This document shows positions 1 through 9,100 of a stretch of DNA of 24,680 bases, in pieces (position 1 is the stretch's first letter; each line of letters opens with the position of its first letter). Both the position numbers and the translations under genes were made by a program. The notes below the pieces were generated by a model. The model made no database searches. It saw only the letters and a list, made by a program, of their open reading frames with translations, and was not told the DNA's origin. The DNA is taken from contig DEPD01000132.1 in the NCBI GenBank assembly GCA_002358575.1, positions 1-24,680 of the forward strand, read 5' to 3'. Source of the stretch: Lachnospiraceae bacterium UBA3401. Its GTDB lineage: Bacteria > Bacillota > Clostridia > Lachnospirales > Lachnospiraceae.

Positions 1-77
1 ACCGTTGCGTCGTTAAAATTTCTAGACGATGCCACTGCATCGCCGTTAAAATTTTGCCTAGCACTGACACGAACCAT
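1..77 (-). other. Possible truncated small ORF running off the left edge
   Basis: On the minus strand an ATG at 77-75 opens a frame that stays open to the window edge (25 full codons), beginning MVRVSARQNFNGDAVASS. It contains a short internal repeat (QNFNGDAVASS followed by RNFNDATV), which reflects the 33-bp DNA period in the same stretch. No good Shine-Dalgarno precedes the ATG, and the other minus frame that reads CTGWFVSVLGK is also open. I have an unverified impression that peptides of this kind are frequent small hypotheticals in Lachnospiraceae. That would fit a dispersed repeat that happens to be open rather than a real gene. Function unknown. Confidence 0.2.
11..54. repeat. Two-copy direct repeat, 33-bp period
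   Basis: The 11-mer CGTTAAAATTT occurs at 11-21 and exactly again at 44-54, a 33-bp period. Flanking bases are similar (GCGTCG before one copy, GCATCGC before the other). Only two copies lie in the window, and the element may continue to the left. Confidence 0.6.
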
Positions 78-109
78 CCAGTGCACAACTCTAATTTCTG
101 TCTGGATGG
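74..109. repeat. Inverted repeat with 8-bp arms
   Basis: CCATCCAG at 74-81 is the exact reverse complement of CTGGATGG at 102-109, with a 20-nt loop. No T-tract follows on either side, so a terminator is not supported. It may be part of the same repetitive element as the 33-bp repeat. Confidence 0.5.
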
Positions 110-115
110 AGCACT

Positions 116-143
116 AGGAACTGTTAAGAAATGAACAGTTCCT
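116..143. promoter_or_regulatory. Perfect 10-bp inverted repeat just before the first gene
   Basis: AGGAACTGTT (116-125) and AACAGTTCCT (134-143) are perfect inverted copies around an 8-nt loop. The element ends 7 nt before the AGG of the ribosome binding site (151-153) of the DHHW gene. It could be an mRNA leader hairpin, an operator, or the end of an upstream unit. No poly-T follows, so an intrinsic terminator is unlikely. I see no convincing -35/-10 pair in 1-162. Confidence 0.5.
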
Positions 144-162
144 TAGATAAAGGATTCATATT

Positions 163-1296
163 ATGATTACAGAAAATAAAATTAGAAAAGTGATAACGAT
201 TCTGCTCTGTGTAGGAATTTTATCCCTTTCTATATGGCTTCTCCTCTCTCCAAAAAAGAATTTTTCAGAAAATGAAAATAGATATCTGACCAAGTTTCCA
301 GTTCTATCCGCAAAAAATTTGCTTGATGGAACTTACACAGAATCATTGAGTGATTGGCTTGCAGATCACTTTCCACAGAGAGACTTTTTTGTGGGATTAA
401 AGAGCCAGACAGAGATTCTAAGCGGCAGAAAAGAAATCGACCATATTTATGTTGCAAAAGAAGATTACTTAATTGAACAGTATGCACAGCCACAAAATAC
501 GCAGCGGATTATAGACACACTTACCCGCTTTTATGAGAAAGTATCTCAAGCGGAAGTAAATATAAATCTAATGCTAGTGCCAACAGCCGTGACTATCCAC
601 AAGGATTTGCTTCCGCAAAATGCCCCTGCGTCCAATCAGCTAGAAACTGCGCAGTCCATTTATACTGCCACAGAGATTCCTAAAATTGACTGTACAGACT
701 GCCTTTTTACTGGCGTTTCGGAAGGTCAGCTCTACTACCGCACGGATCATCACTGGACCACACTTGGCGCCTACTATGGTTATCTCGCTTTTTGTGCAGC
801 AAAAAATTTGCAGCCTGTGTCGCTCACTTCGCTGCAAAAACAGACAGTGACAGAAGACTTTGCTGGAACTCTATACTCCAAGGTAAATGATTACAACCAC
901 AAAAAAGATTCTATCACTGTGTACACCAACCCAGAGGACCATTTGACTGTCACGTACACCGATACCGGTGAAGTGTCGGACAGCCTCTACAATTTTGATT
1001 ATTTGACGGAGAAGGATAAATATTCCCTTTTCCTAAATAACATTCATTCCCTGATTGAAATTGAGAATCAAACGTCGTCCTCCGAAGATGTGCTAATGCT
1101 TATCAAGGACAGCTACGCCAATTCCATAGTGCCCTTTCTCGCACACCACTATCGGAAAATCTATGTCTTTGACACGCGCTATTACAAAGATGGACCATCC
1201 TCATTTCTATCAGAACACAAAGAAATTAACGATATTTTACTATTATATAATATGAACACGCTCGATACTGACTCCGGCATTCGGGGGATTTATTGA
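163..1296 (+). CDS. Membrane-anchored DHHW-family (SGNH/AlgX-like) protein
   Basis: This 377-residue protein has a single N-terminal hydrophobic segment (about residues 10-28) after a basic start, so it is probably a signal anchor with the body outside the membrane. The family-defining motif TDHHWT is present with D195-H196-H197-W198, and a second conserved block, IKDSYANS, places S317 near the C terminus. In the related AlgX/AlgJ acetyltransferases an Asp-x-His-Trp motif and a Ser form the catalytic triad, so D195, H197 and S317 are the expected equivalents (inference). Such proteins usually assist O-acetylation of cell-surface polysaccharide together with an MBOAT acyltransferase. No MBOAT gene is in the window; one could lie to the left. 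The start is supported by AGG at 151-153, 9 nt upstream. It is followed after 37 nt by mutS2 and looks like the first visible gene of that transcription unit. The family call is firm; the reaction and substrate are not. Confidence 0.85.
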   Translation: MITENKIRKVITILLCVGILSLSIWLLLSPKKNFSENENRYLTKFPVLSAKNLLDGTYTESLSDWLADHFPQRDFFVGLKSQTEILSGRKEIDHIYVAKEDYLIEQYAQPQNTQRIIDTLTRFYEKVSQAEVNINLMLVPTAVTIHKDLLPQNAPASNQLETAQSIYTATEIPKIDCTDCLFTGVSEGQLYYRTDHHWTTLGAYYGYLAFCAAKNLQPVSLTSLQKQTVTEDFAGTLYSKVNDYNHKKDSITVYTNPEDHLTVTYTDTGEVSDSLYNFDYLTEKDKYSLFLNNIHSLIEIENQTSSSEDVLMLIKDSYANSIVPFLAHHYRKIYVFDTRYYKDGPSSFLSEHKEINDILLLYNMNTLDTDSGIRGIY

Positions 1297-1333
1297 GTAA
1301 TAGACGCTTAACATTTTTGTATAAGGAGATTTT

Positions 1334-3742
1334 ATGAACGAAAAAGCATTGCGTATACTAGAATACCCAAAAATTATCAGTCTGCTTATGGAAAAAGCAA
1401 GCTCCGAGCCTGGAAAAGAACTGTGCCAGAAGCTAACTCCAATGACAGACATTGCCCAGATAGAGGAAGCACAACAACAGACTGCCGACGCTTTTAACAG
1501 ACTTGTAAAGGGCGGTAGAATCCATTTTAGCGGAAATAAGGACCTTCGTTTTAGTATCCGTTCTCTGGAAATTGGAAGTCCTCTCTCTGCCAGCGAGCTT
1601 ATAAAAATCGCCGCTTCGCTTGCCTGTGCCACAAGAGCAAAAGCATTTGCGCGCTCAGAGCACGACGAGGAAACACAGGACAGCTTACAGACATTTTTTG
1701 CAGACTTAGAGCCGCTAACGCCGCTGCAAAATGAAATCAATCGTTGTATCCTCTCCGAAGAGGAAATTGCAGATGATGCAAGCTCGACACTCAAACATAT
1801 CCGACGCAGCATCAATTTAACCAACGAAAAAATACACAGCCAACTGACAGGTATGGTAAACAGCAGTTATCGCACTTATCTGCAAGATGCTGTTATCACA
1901 ATGCGAAACAATCGCTATTGTATTCCTGTCAAATCAGAGCATAAAGGAAATGTGCCGGGAATGATTCACGATCAGTCCTCCACTGGTTCCACGCTTTTTA
2001 TCGAGCCAGCGGTTGTTGTCAATCTCAATAATCAGCTCAAAGAGCTTGCTCTGAAAGAAAAAGAAGAAATCGAGCATATTCTGGCAGAACTCAGCGCAAG
2101 TGCCGGTGAACACACAACGGAACTTGCAAACAATTTCCGTCTTTTGACACAGCTTGACTTTATCTTTGCCAGAGCCGGACTTGCCATTGACATGAATGCT
2201 TCCCGCCCACTGTTTAATCAGAACCGTTATATTCATATTCGCAAGGGGAGACACCCATTATTAGATAAAAAAACTGTTGTTCCTATTGATATTCATCTTG
2301 GAAAAGAGTTTGACCTTTTGGTGGTGACGGGTCCAAACACCGGTGGAAAAACAGTGTCGCTAAAAACAGTTGGACTTTTCACGCTAATGGGACAGGCAGG
2401 ACTGCATATACCAGCACTTGACCGTTCCGAACTTGGCGTGTTTACTGAAGTATATGCCGATATTGGTGATGAGCAAAGCATTGAACAGAATCTATCTACT
2501 TTTTCTGCCCATATGACAAACACCATCTCCATCTTGAAAAATGCCAATGAAAATTCGCTTTGCATTTTTGATGAACTTGGCGCGGGTACCGACCCAGCAG
2601 AGGGTGCAGCACTCGCAATTGCAATCTTAAAGCACTTGCACGATAAAGGTATCCGTACAATGGCAACCACGCATTACAGCGAGCTGAAAGTGTTTGCGCT
2701 CACCACTCCGTATGTAGAAAATGCCTGCTGTGAATTTGATGTGGAAACCCTTCGCCCGACCTACAAACTTTTAATTGGTATTCCGGGAAAGAGCAATGCT
2801 TTTGCAATCTCTGCCAAACTTGGCCTTCCCGACGAGATTATTGTCTTAGCAAAGGAACACATTAGCGAGGAAGAAGAAAGTTTTGAAGACCTTCTAGCAA
2901 ACTTAGAATCAAGCCGGCGTACAATTGAAAATGAACGCAACGAAATCCAACGTTACAAGGCAGAGATTGAATCACTAAAAAAGAAACTAGAACAAAAGCA
3001 AGAACACATCGACGCACAGAAAGATAAAATCCTGCGTACGGCAAATGAAGAGGCGCGCAAAATTCTTCAGGAGGCAAAAGATGTTGCTGATGAGGCTATC
3101 CGTGATTTTCAGAATATCCATGTCAACAAAACTTCCATACAAGATTTGGAAAAAACTCGCACAAAAGTGCGCGACAAGATTTCTGAGAAAAATGCAAAAT
3201 TATCTGTTGTCTCGGAAAAACCTACCCACAAGATATTAAAACCCAACCAAATTAAGCCTGGCGATATGGTAAAAGTTGTATCTATGGGCTTAAAAGGAAC
3301 TGTCTCTTCCAAACCAGACGCAAAAGGAGATCTTTTTGTGCAGTGTGGTATTATCCGATCAAAAGTAAATATTAAAGATCTGGTGTTAGTGAACGAGGAT
3401 CTTCTTTCTGGCAATGCTGCCCACAAAAAAGGTTTTGGCAACAATCACAGTACACCGAAAACAGGCGGCGGAAATATTGGCATGTCCAAGGCTGCAACCA
3501 TTTCTTCCGAGATTAATCTGCTGGGAATGACTGTCGATGAAGCACTCTCAGAACTTGACAAATATCTTGATGACGCCTATTTATCACACGCGCCAAGCGT
3601 GCGCATTGTTCATGGAAAAGGAACTGGTGCACTTCGCCAAGCCGTTCAAAAGCACTTAAAACGTATTTCTTACGTGAAATCCTACCATCTTGGCGAGTAC
3701 GGCGAGGGAGATTCCGGGGTGACAATTGTAGAATTTAAATAA
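1334..3742 (+). CDS. mutS2: MutS2 ATPase (ribosome-collision rescue / recombination control)
   Basis: This 802-residue protein has the full length and layout of MutS2. The N-terminal core and clamp are followed by the MutS ATPase with Walker A GPNTGGKT (333-340) and Walker B CIFDE (410-414). Then come a long charged coiled coil (about 510-600), a KOW-like segment (about 640-690) and a C-terminal Smr domain with HGKGTGALR (760-768). MutS2 is known from Bacillus to split collided ribosomes and from other bacteria to restrain recombination. One departure is visible: the Smr LDLR motif, linked to nicking in Thermus MutS2, reads I727-N728-L729-L730, losing the Asp and the Arg. The ATPase is intact, so ribosome splitting or DNA binding is more likely than nuclease activity (inference). 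The start is set by AAGGAG at 1323-1328, 5 nt before ATG. It sits 37 nt after the DHHW gene and 26 nt before the response regulator, consistent with one transcript. Confidence 0.97.
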   Translation: MNEKALRILEYPKIISLLMEKASSEPGKELCQKLTPMTDIAQIEEAQQQTADAFNRLVKGGRIHFSGNKDLRFSIRSLEIGSPLSASELIKIAASLACATRAKAFARSEHDEETQDSLQTFFADLEPLTPLQNEINRCILSEEEIADDASSTLKHIRRSINLTNEKIHSQLTGMVNSSYRTYLQDAVITMRNNRYCIPVKSEHKGNVPGMIHDQSSTGSTLFIEPAVVVNLNNQLKELALKEKEEIEHILAELSASAGEHTTELANNFRLLTQLDFIFARAGLAIDMNASRPLFNQNRYIHIRKGRHPLLDKKTVVPIDIHLGKEFDLLVVTGPNTGGKTVSLKTVGLFTLMGQAGLHIPALDRSELGVFTEVYADIGDEQSIEQNLSTFSAHMTNTISILKNANENSLCIFDELGAGTDPAEGAALAIAILKHLHDKGIRTMATTHYSELKVFALTTPYVENACCEFDVETLRPTYKLLIGIPGKSNAFAISAKLGLPDEIIVLAKEHISEEEESFEDLLANLESSRRTIENERNEIQRYKAEIESLKKKLEQKQEHIDAQKDKILRTANEEARKILQEAKDVADEAIRDFQNIHVNKTSIQDLEKTRTKVRDKISEKNAKLSVVSEKPTHKILKPNQIKPGDMVKVVSMGLKGTVSSKPDAKGDLFVQCGIIRSKVNIKDLVLVNEDLLSGNAAHKKGFGNNHSTPKTGGGNIGMSKAATISSEINLLGMTVDEALSELDKYLDDAYLSHAPSVRIVHGKGTGALRQAVQKHLKRISYVKSYHLGEYGEGDSGVTIVEFK

Positions 3743-3768
3743 AATACAGACAAGAAAGGATTGAAAAA

Positions 3769-4473
3769 ATGGCAAACAAACAAAAAATTTTGATTGTTGA
3801 TGATGATGAAAATATAGCACAATTAATCTCATTGTATTTAACTAAGGAATGTTTTGAGACCAGAATTGTATATGATGGAGAATCCGCATTGCAGGAAATG
3901 AACAGCTTTTCACCGGATCTTATTCTGCTCGATCTGATGCTTCCAGGAATCGACGGCTATCAGGTATGTCGCGAGGTGCGCCAAAAATCGCAGATCCCGA
4001 TTATTATGCTGTCTGCCAAAGGGGAAGTGTTTGACAAAGTGCTCGGCTTGGAGCTTGGCGCCGACGATTACTTGGAAAAACCTTTTGACACCAAAGAACT
4101 TGTCGCGCGCGTAAAGGCTGTTCTTCGCCGCTACAAAGCTGTTGTACCCGCAGAACCTATACCTGATGCCAAGCAGGTCACATATCCCAACCTTACTATC
4201 AATCTTACTAACTACTCTGTGATATACAATGGCAACACGGTAGAAATGCCACCCAAAGAACTCGAACTGTTGTACTTTCTTGCCGCGTCGCCAAATCATG
4301 TATATACAAGAGAACAACTTCTTGACCAAATCTGGGGATATGAATATATTGGGGATACACGCACTGTTGATGTGCATATCAAAAGGCTTCGCGAGAAAAT
4401 TAAAGACCACGAATCCTGGCGCATCGCGACGATCTGGGGTGTCGGATATAAATTTGAAGTAAAAAACATATAA
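3769..4473 (+). CDS. OmpR/PhoB-type response regulator
   Basis: This 234-residue cytoplasmic regulator has an N-terminal receiver and a C-terminal winged-helix DNA-binding domain. In the receiver the acidic pocket is D11/D12, the phospho-acceptor is D55 in LLDLMLPG, the switch Ser is S82 in IMLSAKG, and K104 sits in LEKPFD, so it should be phosphorylatable. The effector domain (about 130-232) carries the usual LYFLAASPNHVYTREQLL and TVDVHIKRLREKI blocks. AAAGGA at 3755-3760 lies 8 nt before ATG. It is 26 nt downstream of mutS2 and 28 nt upstream of the histidine kinase, its evident partner. The stimulus and the target genes cannot be read from the sequence. Confidence 0.96.
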   Translation: MANKQKILIVDDDENIAQLISLYLTKECFETRIVYDGESALQEMNSFSPDLILLDLMLPGIDGYQVCREVRQKSQIPIIMLSAKGEVFDKVLGLELGADDYLEKPFDTKELVARVKAVLRRYKAVVPAEPIPDAKQVTYPNLTINLTNYSVIYNGNTVEMPPKELELLYFLAASPNHVYTREQLLDQIWGYEYIGDTRTVDVHIKRLREKIKDHESWRIATIWGVGYKFEVKNI

Positions 4474-4501
4474 TCTTGAACGCAGAAGGAATGATCCACC
4501 C

Positions 4502-5920
4502 TTGAAAAGAACACTCTATTTAAAATTTGTACTGGCATATATTATCTTTGCATTTTTTGGCTTTATCGTTGTTGCAACCTTTACCTCCAGCATGACACTG
4601 GAACATATGAAGCGTGAACGTGCGGATTCCCTGTATAAAGAAGCACTGTTAATCTCTGACTCCTACGCTGCTGATCTGTACAACAACGAGATTACGCTCG
4701 AATCCGTATGGCGCCAGATTGAAGCTATTGGCACGTTTCTCGATGCTTCCATCTGGATTGTAAATCCGTCAGGACTTATTGTGCTGGATTCGAGTTCCCC
4801 GTTAGAAATTGAAAATCCTACCACCATTCCAAATTTCAGCCCCACAATCACAGGAAATTCTTTCTATACGGTTGGAAATTTCTTTGGCATGTTTGAAAAT
4901 GAAATGATCTCTGCATTTGCACCGATTACCGCCCAATATAAAGTGAAAGGTTATGTAGTTATCCACGCCTCTGTCGAAAAGCTGCAATACTCCTGCAACT
5001 CCCTTTTAAATATCTCCTACATCACGCTGGTTATTCTGTTTTTATTGTCGCTAATCATTCTGCTTTTTTTTACGGAAATGGTATATCTGCCGCTTCGCAA
5101 AATTACGCACGCGACAGAACAGTACGCGATTGGTAACTTTCGATATGAATTTCAATTGGACAGCGAAGACGAAATTGGATATCTTGCCGCCTCACTTGCA
5201 TATATGGCAAGTGAAGTTGCAAAGAGTGAGGACAATCAAAAGCGGCTTGTCGCAAATATTTCTCATGATTTTCGCTCCCCGCTCACTTCAATGCGCGGGT
5301 ATCTCGAAGCAATGTTAGACGGTACAATCCCACCCGAAATGCATGAGAAATATATTGGTGTTGTATTAAATGAGACAGATCGCCTGACAAAATTGACAAA
5401 CTCCCTTCTCACACTCAACAATCTCAGCACCAAGGGCATGATACTTGACCGAAGCAATTTTGATATCAATCAAGTAATCAAAAACACTGCTGTGTCCTTT
5501 GAGGGAACCTGCCGCGAAAGGCTAATCTCCATTGAATTAGTTCTCACAGGAGATACCATGTATGTGAATGCAGATATGGTTAAAATTCAACAAGTGCTTT
5601 ATAATCTATTGGACAACGCCATTAAATTTAGTCACAAAAATTCCTCGATTAAAATCGAGACAATAGAGAAATCAAACAAACTTTTGGTATCGGTAAAAGA
5701 TAGCGGTATTGGCATTCCTAAAGACAGCATTCGTCTAATTTGGGATCGCTTCTACAAGACTGACCTCTCTCGTGGCAAGGACAAAAAAGGGACTGGTCTA
5801 GGACTATCCATCACCAAAGAAATTATTCAATCTCACAGTGAAAATATCAATGTCATTAGCACAGAAGGCGTTGGAACAGAGTTTATCTTCACCCTAGAAA
5901 AAGCGGATGAAAAAAAATAG
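4502..5920 (+). CDS. Membrane sensor histidine kinase, TTG start
   Basis: This 472-residue kinase pairs with the regulator upstream. Order: TM1 about 7-29; an extracytoplasmic sensor about 30-165, with IWIVNPSGLIVLDS resembling a Cache/PAS-like fold; TM2 about 170-192; HAMP about 193-245; HisKA with phospho-acceptor H255 in NISHDFRSPLTS; and HATPase with N372 in LLDNAIKF, D400-G404 in DSGIGI and G430-G434 in GTGLGL. All catalytic boxes are intact. The start is TTG at 4502, 11 nt after AAGGA (4486-4490). An ATG at 4491 directly abuts the Shine-Dalgarno and hits TGA after four codons, so it cannot be the kinase start. The sensor ligand is unknown. The gene ends 45 nt before a strong terminator. 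Confidence 0.95.
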   Translation: MKRTLYLKFVLAYIIFAFFGFIVVATFTSSMTLEHMKRERADSLYKEALLISDSYAADLYNNEITLESVWRQIEAIGTFLDASIWIVNPSGLIVLDSSSPLEIENPTTIPNFSPTITGNSFYTVGNFFGMFENEMISAFAPITAQYKVKGYVVIHASVEKLQYSCNSLLNISYITLVILFLLSLIILLFFTEMVYLPLRKITHATEQYAIGNFRYEFQLDSEDEIGYLAASLAYMASEVAKSEDNQKRLVANISHDFRSPLTSMRGYLEAMLDGTIPPEMHEKYIGVVLNETDRLTKLTNSLLTLNNLSTKGMILDRSNFDINQVIKNTAVSFEGTCRERLISIELVLTGDTMYVNADMVKIQQVLYNLLDNAIKFSHKNSSIKIETIEKSNKLLVSVKDSGIGIPKDSIRLIWDRFYKTDLSRGKDKKGTGLGLSITKEIIQSHSENINVISTEGVGTEFIFTLEKADEKK

Positions 5921-5965
5921 AGTAGGAAAGGCTTTCCCTACAAGACTGTCGCGTTCTGTATGAAT

Positions 5966-6016
5966 AAAAGACTGGAGCAAATCTGTTACTATCATACAGG
6001 TTTGCTCCAGTCTTTT
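5966..6016 (+). terminator. Strong intrinsic terminator closing the plus-strand cluster
   Basis: AAAAGACTGGAGCAAA (5966-5981) pairs exactly with TTTGCTCCAGTCTTTT (6001-6016). The stem continues through one T/G position to CTGT (5983-5986) with ACAG (5996-5999) around a 9-nt loop, about 21 pairs in all. The A-run on one side and T-run on the other make it usable from both strands. It lies 45 nt after the kinase stop. Confidence 0.9.
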
Positions 6017-6045
6017 ATGGGTATTTACGTTTTACTGTTTACAAA

Positions 6046-6073
6046 GCGCTGACAGAATTCCTTCTATCAGCGC
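6046..6073. terminator. Second hairpin between the convergent genes
   Basis: GCGCTGACAG (6046-6055) pairs with CTATCAGCGC (6064-6073) around an 8-nt loop. The single imperfect pair is C/A in plus-strand RNA but becomes G/U in minus-strand RNA. The hairpin therefore folds better as the terminator of the minus-strand giant gene, although its T-tail is better on the plus side (CTTTCATTTTATG). It may serve both directions. Confidence 0.7.
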
Positions 6074-6110
6074 CTTTCATTTTATGTTTTGCCAGTTGTT
6101 GATATGCTTC

Positions 6111-6152
6111 AGATGTTATACACGACTTAAATGCAATCATTATATAACATCT
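6111..6152. repeat. Perfect inverted repeat in the 3' UTR of the giant gene
   Basis: AGATGTTATA (6111-6120) and TATAACATCT (6143-6152) are perfect inverted copies with a 22-nt loop, starting 15 nt past the giant gene's stop codon. No poly-T follows on the minus strand, so this is more likely a 3'-end stabilising stem or a binding site than a terminator. Confidence 0.5.
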
Positions 6153-6158
6153 AAAACA

Positions 6159-6186
6159 TTCGTATTATTATTCGTTCGTATTATTA
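6159..6186. repeat. 12-bp direct repeat at the giant gene's stop codon
   Basis: TTCGTATTATTA occurs at 6159-6170 and 6175-6186, separated by 4 nt. The inner copy encodes part of the Asn/Ser/Thr-rich C-terminal tail and the outer copy spans the stop codon (6168-6170). It looks like a small slippage duplication. Confidence 0.6.
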
Positions 6187-9100
6187 GACTCATCAGAACC
6201 ATCTGAGTTATCTCCACCTTCTTCTGGATTCTCTGGCTCTGTTGGTTCGGTTGAAGTTTCTGTAGCTGTATAAGTAACCTCCAATGTTGCAGATGCTTCT
6301 TGATACTTATCTGTATTCCACAACTTAAGTGTAACCTCTGCATTTTCTTTCAATTCAACTTCATCTGTAGCAATGTTCCAATCTGTATAGGTCTTTCCGC
6401 CTACTGTCAACTCAAATTCGCAGTTTGCATAATTTTCAGATGGTACCATATTAAAGGTATACGTTCCTTTTGAATTATTTGTAAAAGTTATTATCTTTAT
6501 TGTATGTTCTTTTGATACAGCTACAATTGTATTCTTGGTAGGCAACTCTGCGGATGCCAAATCATCGGTTATCTTATATCCATACAGAGATATTGAACGA
6601 CTTTCCCCATCATCTGCGTTAAAGATAAATTTAATTATGTCACTCTCTGCCAAATCTAGAGTATACTGGAAGCCAGTACCATATACGCTTTCGTCTAACG
6701 TTAGTTCTGTATCATTCTTATATATCGTTGCAACAACATTGTCTGTGCTATAAAATACATATTTGCCAGCCTCACTAACTGCTGGATATATCACTGTAGC
6801 ACTGCCGTTTTGTGGTATATATAACGATTTAGAACTATCTAATGTAGTCTCATACTCGAACTCTTCCACTGAACAGTATACATCTGTACTAAATTCTTTG
6901 TATGCATCTCTCCAAACAATAAGTTTTATTGCATTAAAGTTTTCAGAATCAACTGCATACTCTAATTCATTATTGCCTTCCGCAACTGGTTCTGTATCAG
7001 AACCCAAGTACAATGCTAGATGAAGGTCATCATAACTATCTTGAACACTAAACTTTAATTTTATACCTGATTCATTATAATTATAACTTTGGTAATTATA
7101 TAAAATCTCTGTCTGCTGATAATTACTATTTGCATGAACAGAAATTGATTGATTCATACTAGAATAATGTAACGTTTGAGAGTTTGTGTATGAATTCAGT
7201 GCTCCCTGTTGAACAGTAACATCATATGTCCCTGAACTATGATAATTATACCAAGTCCTAAGCCATACTGTTGTACCTTCACTAAGCCCTACTTTTATGC
7301 TATTATTACCATAAGGATACTCTTTTGTACCTAATACTTCTTTTGTATCATAATCATACAGTTTCATACATGCACTAGAATCAATTAAAAATTCATACCA
7401 GCCTGATTCTGCTATGGTAAACAAAAACCATTCTTCTTGGTTCGCTTCCAAAGTAATACTTGGATTAAACAGAGTATCTGGGCTAATAATTTCTTCTGTT
7501 TGGTCATGGAGCATATAGACATATAGACAACTATCATAGTAATCATTACTCAACTTCGTTACTGTGATTTCCGCCTGTTCCCCTGCAACAAGATCTTTAC
7601 TAATACAGAAGTTATTATCTTCACCATTACTATAAACATCTGTTGACCTATTGCTGCTAGATATCTCTCCTTTTAGTGTCGATAAACCCGTAGAATAGAA
7701 TATATAAGTTCCGTTTTGTGGTGCAGCAAATGTAAATGTCTCACTTTCACCAGAGTTTAATTTTACATCATAGCTACTACCTACAGATATAGGCCTTGTC
7801 TCTTTGGTTGCAGTAAATGTAACACTTGTCCCATCAGATAGTGCTTCTATATAGAGATAGTATGGCATACCTGCTCTTTGAGCGACTATCTGTTCACAAT
7901 TATATCCACTACTTTCTAACATATCATCAAGAGTCTTTCCAGATAAGTATCTCACGCTATAATTTGCATTGGCAGTAATTCGATAACTTCCGCTGCTTGT
8001 AGGATACCACTCAATCAGTTGAGCCTCACCTGCATTAAGGAAAAGATTTGAAGATGTTTCTCCCTCAATATACCTCGATTGTAAGCTTTCAATAGATACT
8101 GTTACTTCTGTATTATCTTCACGTGCACTGATTAAGAGATTTCTCTCATCTCCAAAATTCATTTCTACAGGCCATAGCCTGCTAGAGCTGCTATTAGAAT
8201 CCAAACTCCAGTCTAAGTCATTCTTGCAATACTTATAAGCTACTGTATTATTGGCAACAAACTTAATCCTATAATAGCCATAATTTTGAGCAGTATAGTT
8301 TACCAATACAGACTCACCTTTCTGCAAGGTTAATTCTAATGGCTTATCCAATGTCACGGACTGTTCCGATACTTTAGTACAAGTCACTGTACAGTCATAC
8401 GAAGATGTATCGATTCTAATATACTTTACTGCACCTTTCTCTAGCTGTAATGTACTTGTATAAGACCAATTATAAGCATCATTAAGTTTATCGTTCACGG
8501 ACACTCTCGCATCATTGTTTGTAATGATATTATATGTGCCCTTCTCAATTGCTGTCAAAACATAATATGCATAGTTGTTCTCATCTCCTGTTACAATATC
8601 CTCTTTGCCAACAACAAGTTCTTTTACATCTTTTTCTTTTGTAATGGTAATCTTCTCTGTAGCAACGGAACTACCATTATTTTGAATCTTAAAGTATAAA
8701 GAATCTCCTTTGCCTAATCCACGAGTATAGGAATTACCATCTGTCATATAACGGTCATAACTACCATCTGCATTTGTATATGCATATACAGTGCAATCTC
8801 CTGTTACTGCAAACTTATAGAATCCTGCTGTCTCTGCGGTAAAGTATGCCCACTTGTCACCAGTTGCTGCAATATCTTTCACGTTCTCAGCTACTTTGAG
8901 CATTTCCATCTTTGTATCAACAGATGACTTGATGCTTACCGCAACCTTACCAGAATCGTTTGCTGCACTGGCATCAGGAATTAATTTCAGGTAAATGATT
9001 TTTCCATTATCTACACTATAGGACTGACCATTTGATAATGTACTTGTATACTTATCTTTCATCAAATCTTCATATACATAAGTATCATATACATTTGTCA

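Noticed and set aside
11..54. Possible start of a CRISPR array
   Set aside because: Only two 11-bp copies, with a spacing that is itself partly repeated, and no cas genes. The pattern fits a tandem or dispersed repeat.
5921..6167. A small gene or RNA between the convergent units
   Set aside because: The 247 bases are fully accounted for by a strong terminator, a second hairpin and a 3'-UTR inverted repeat. No ORF with a ribosome binding site remains.
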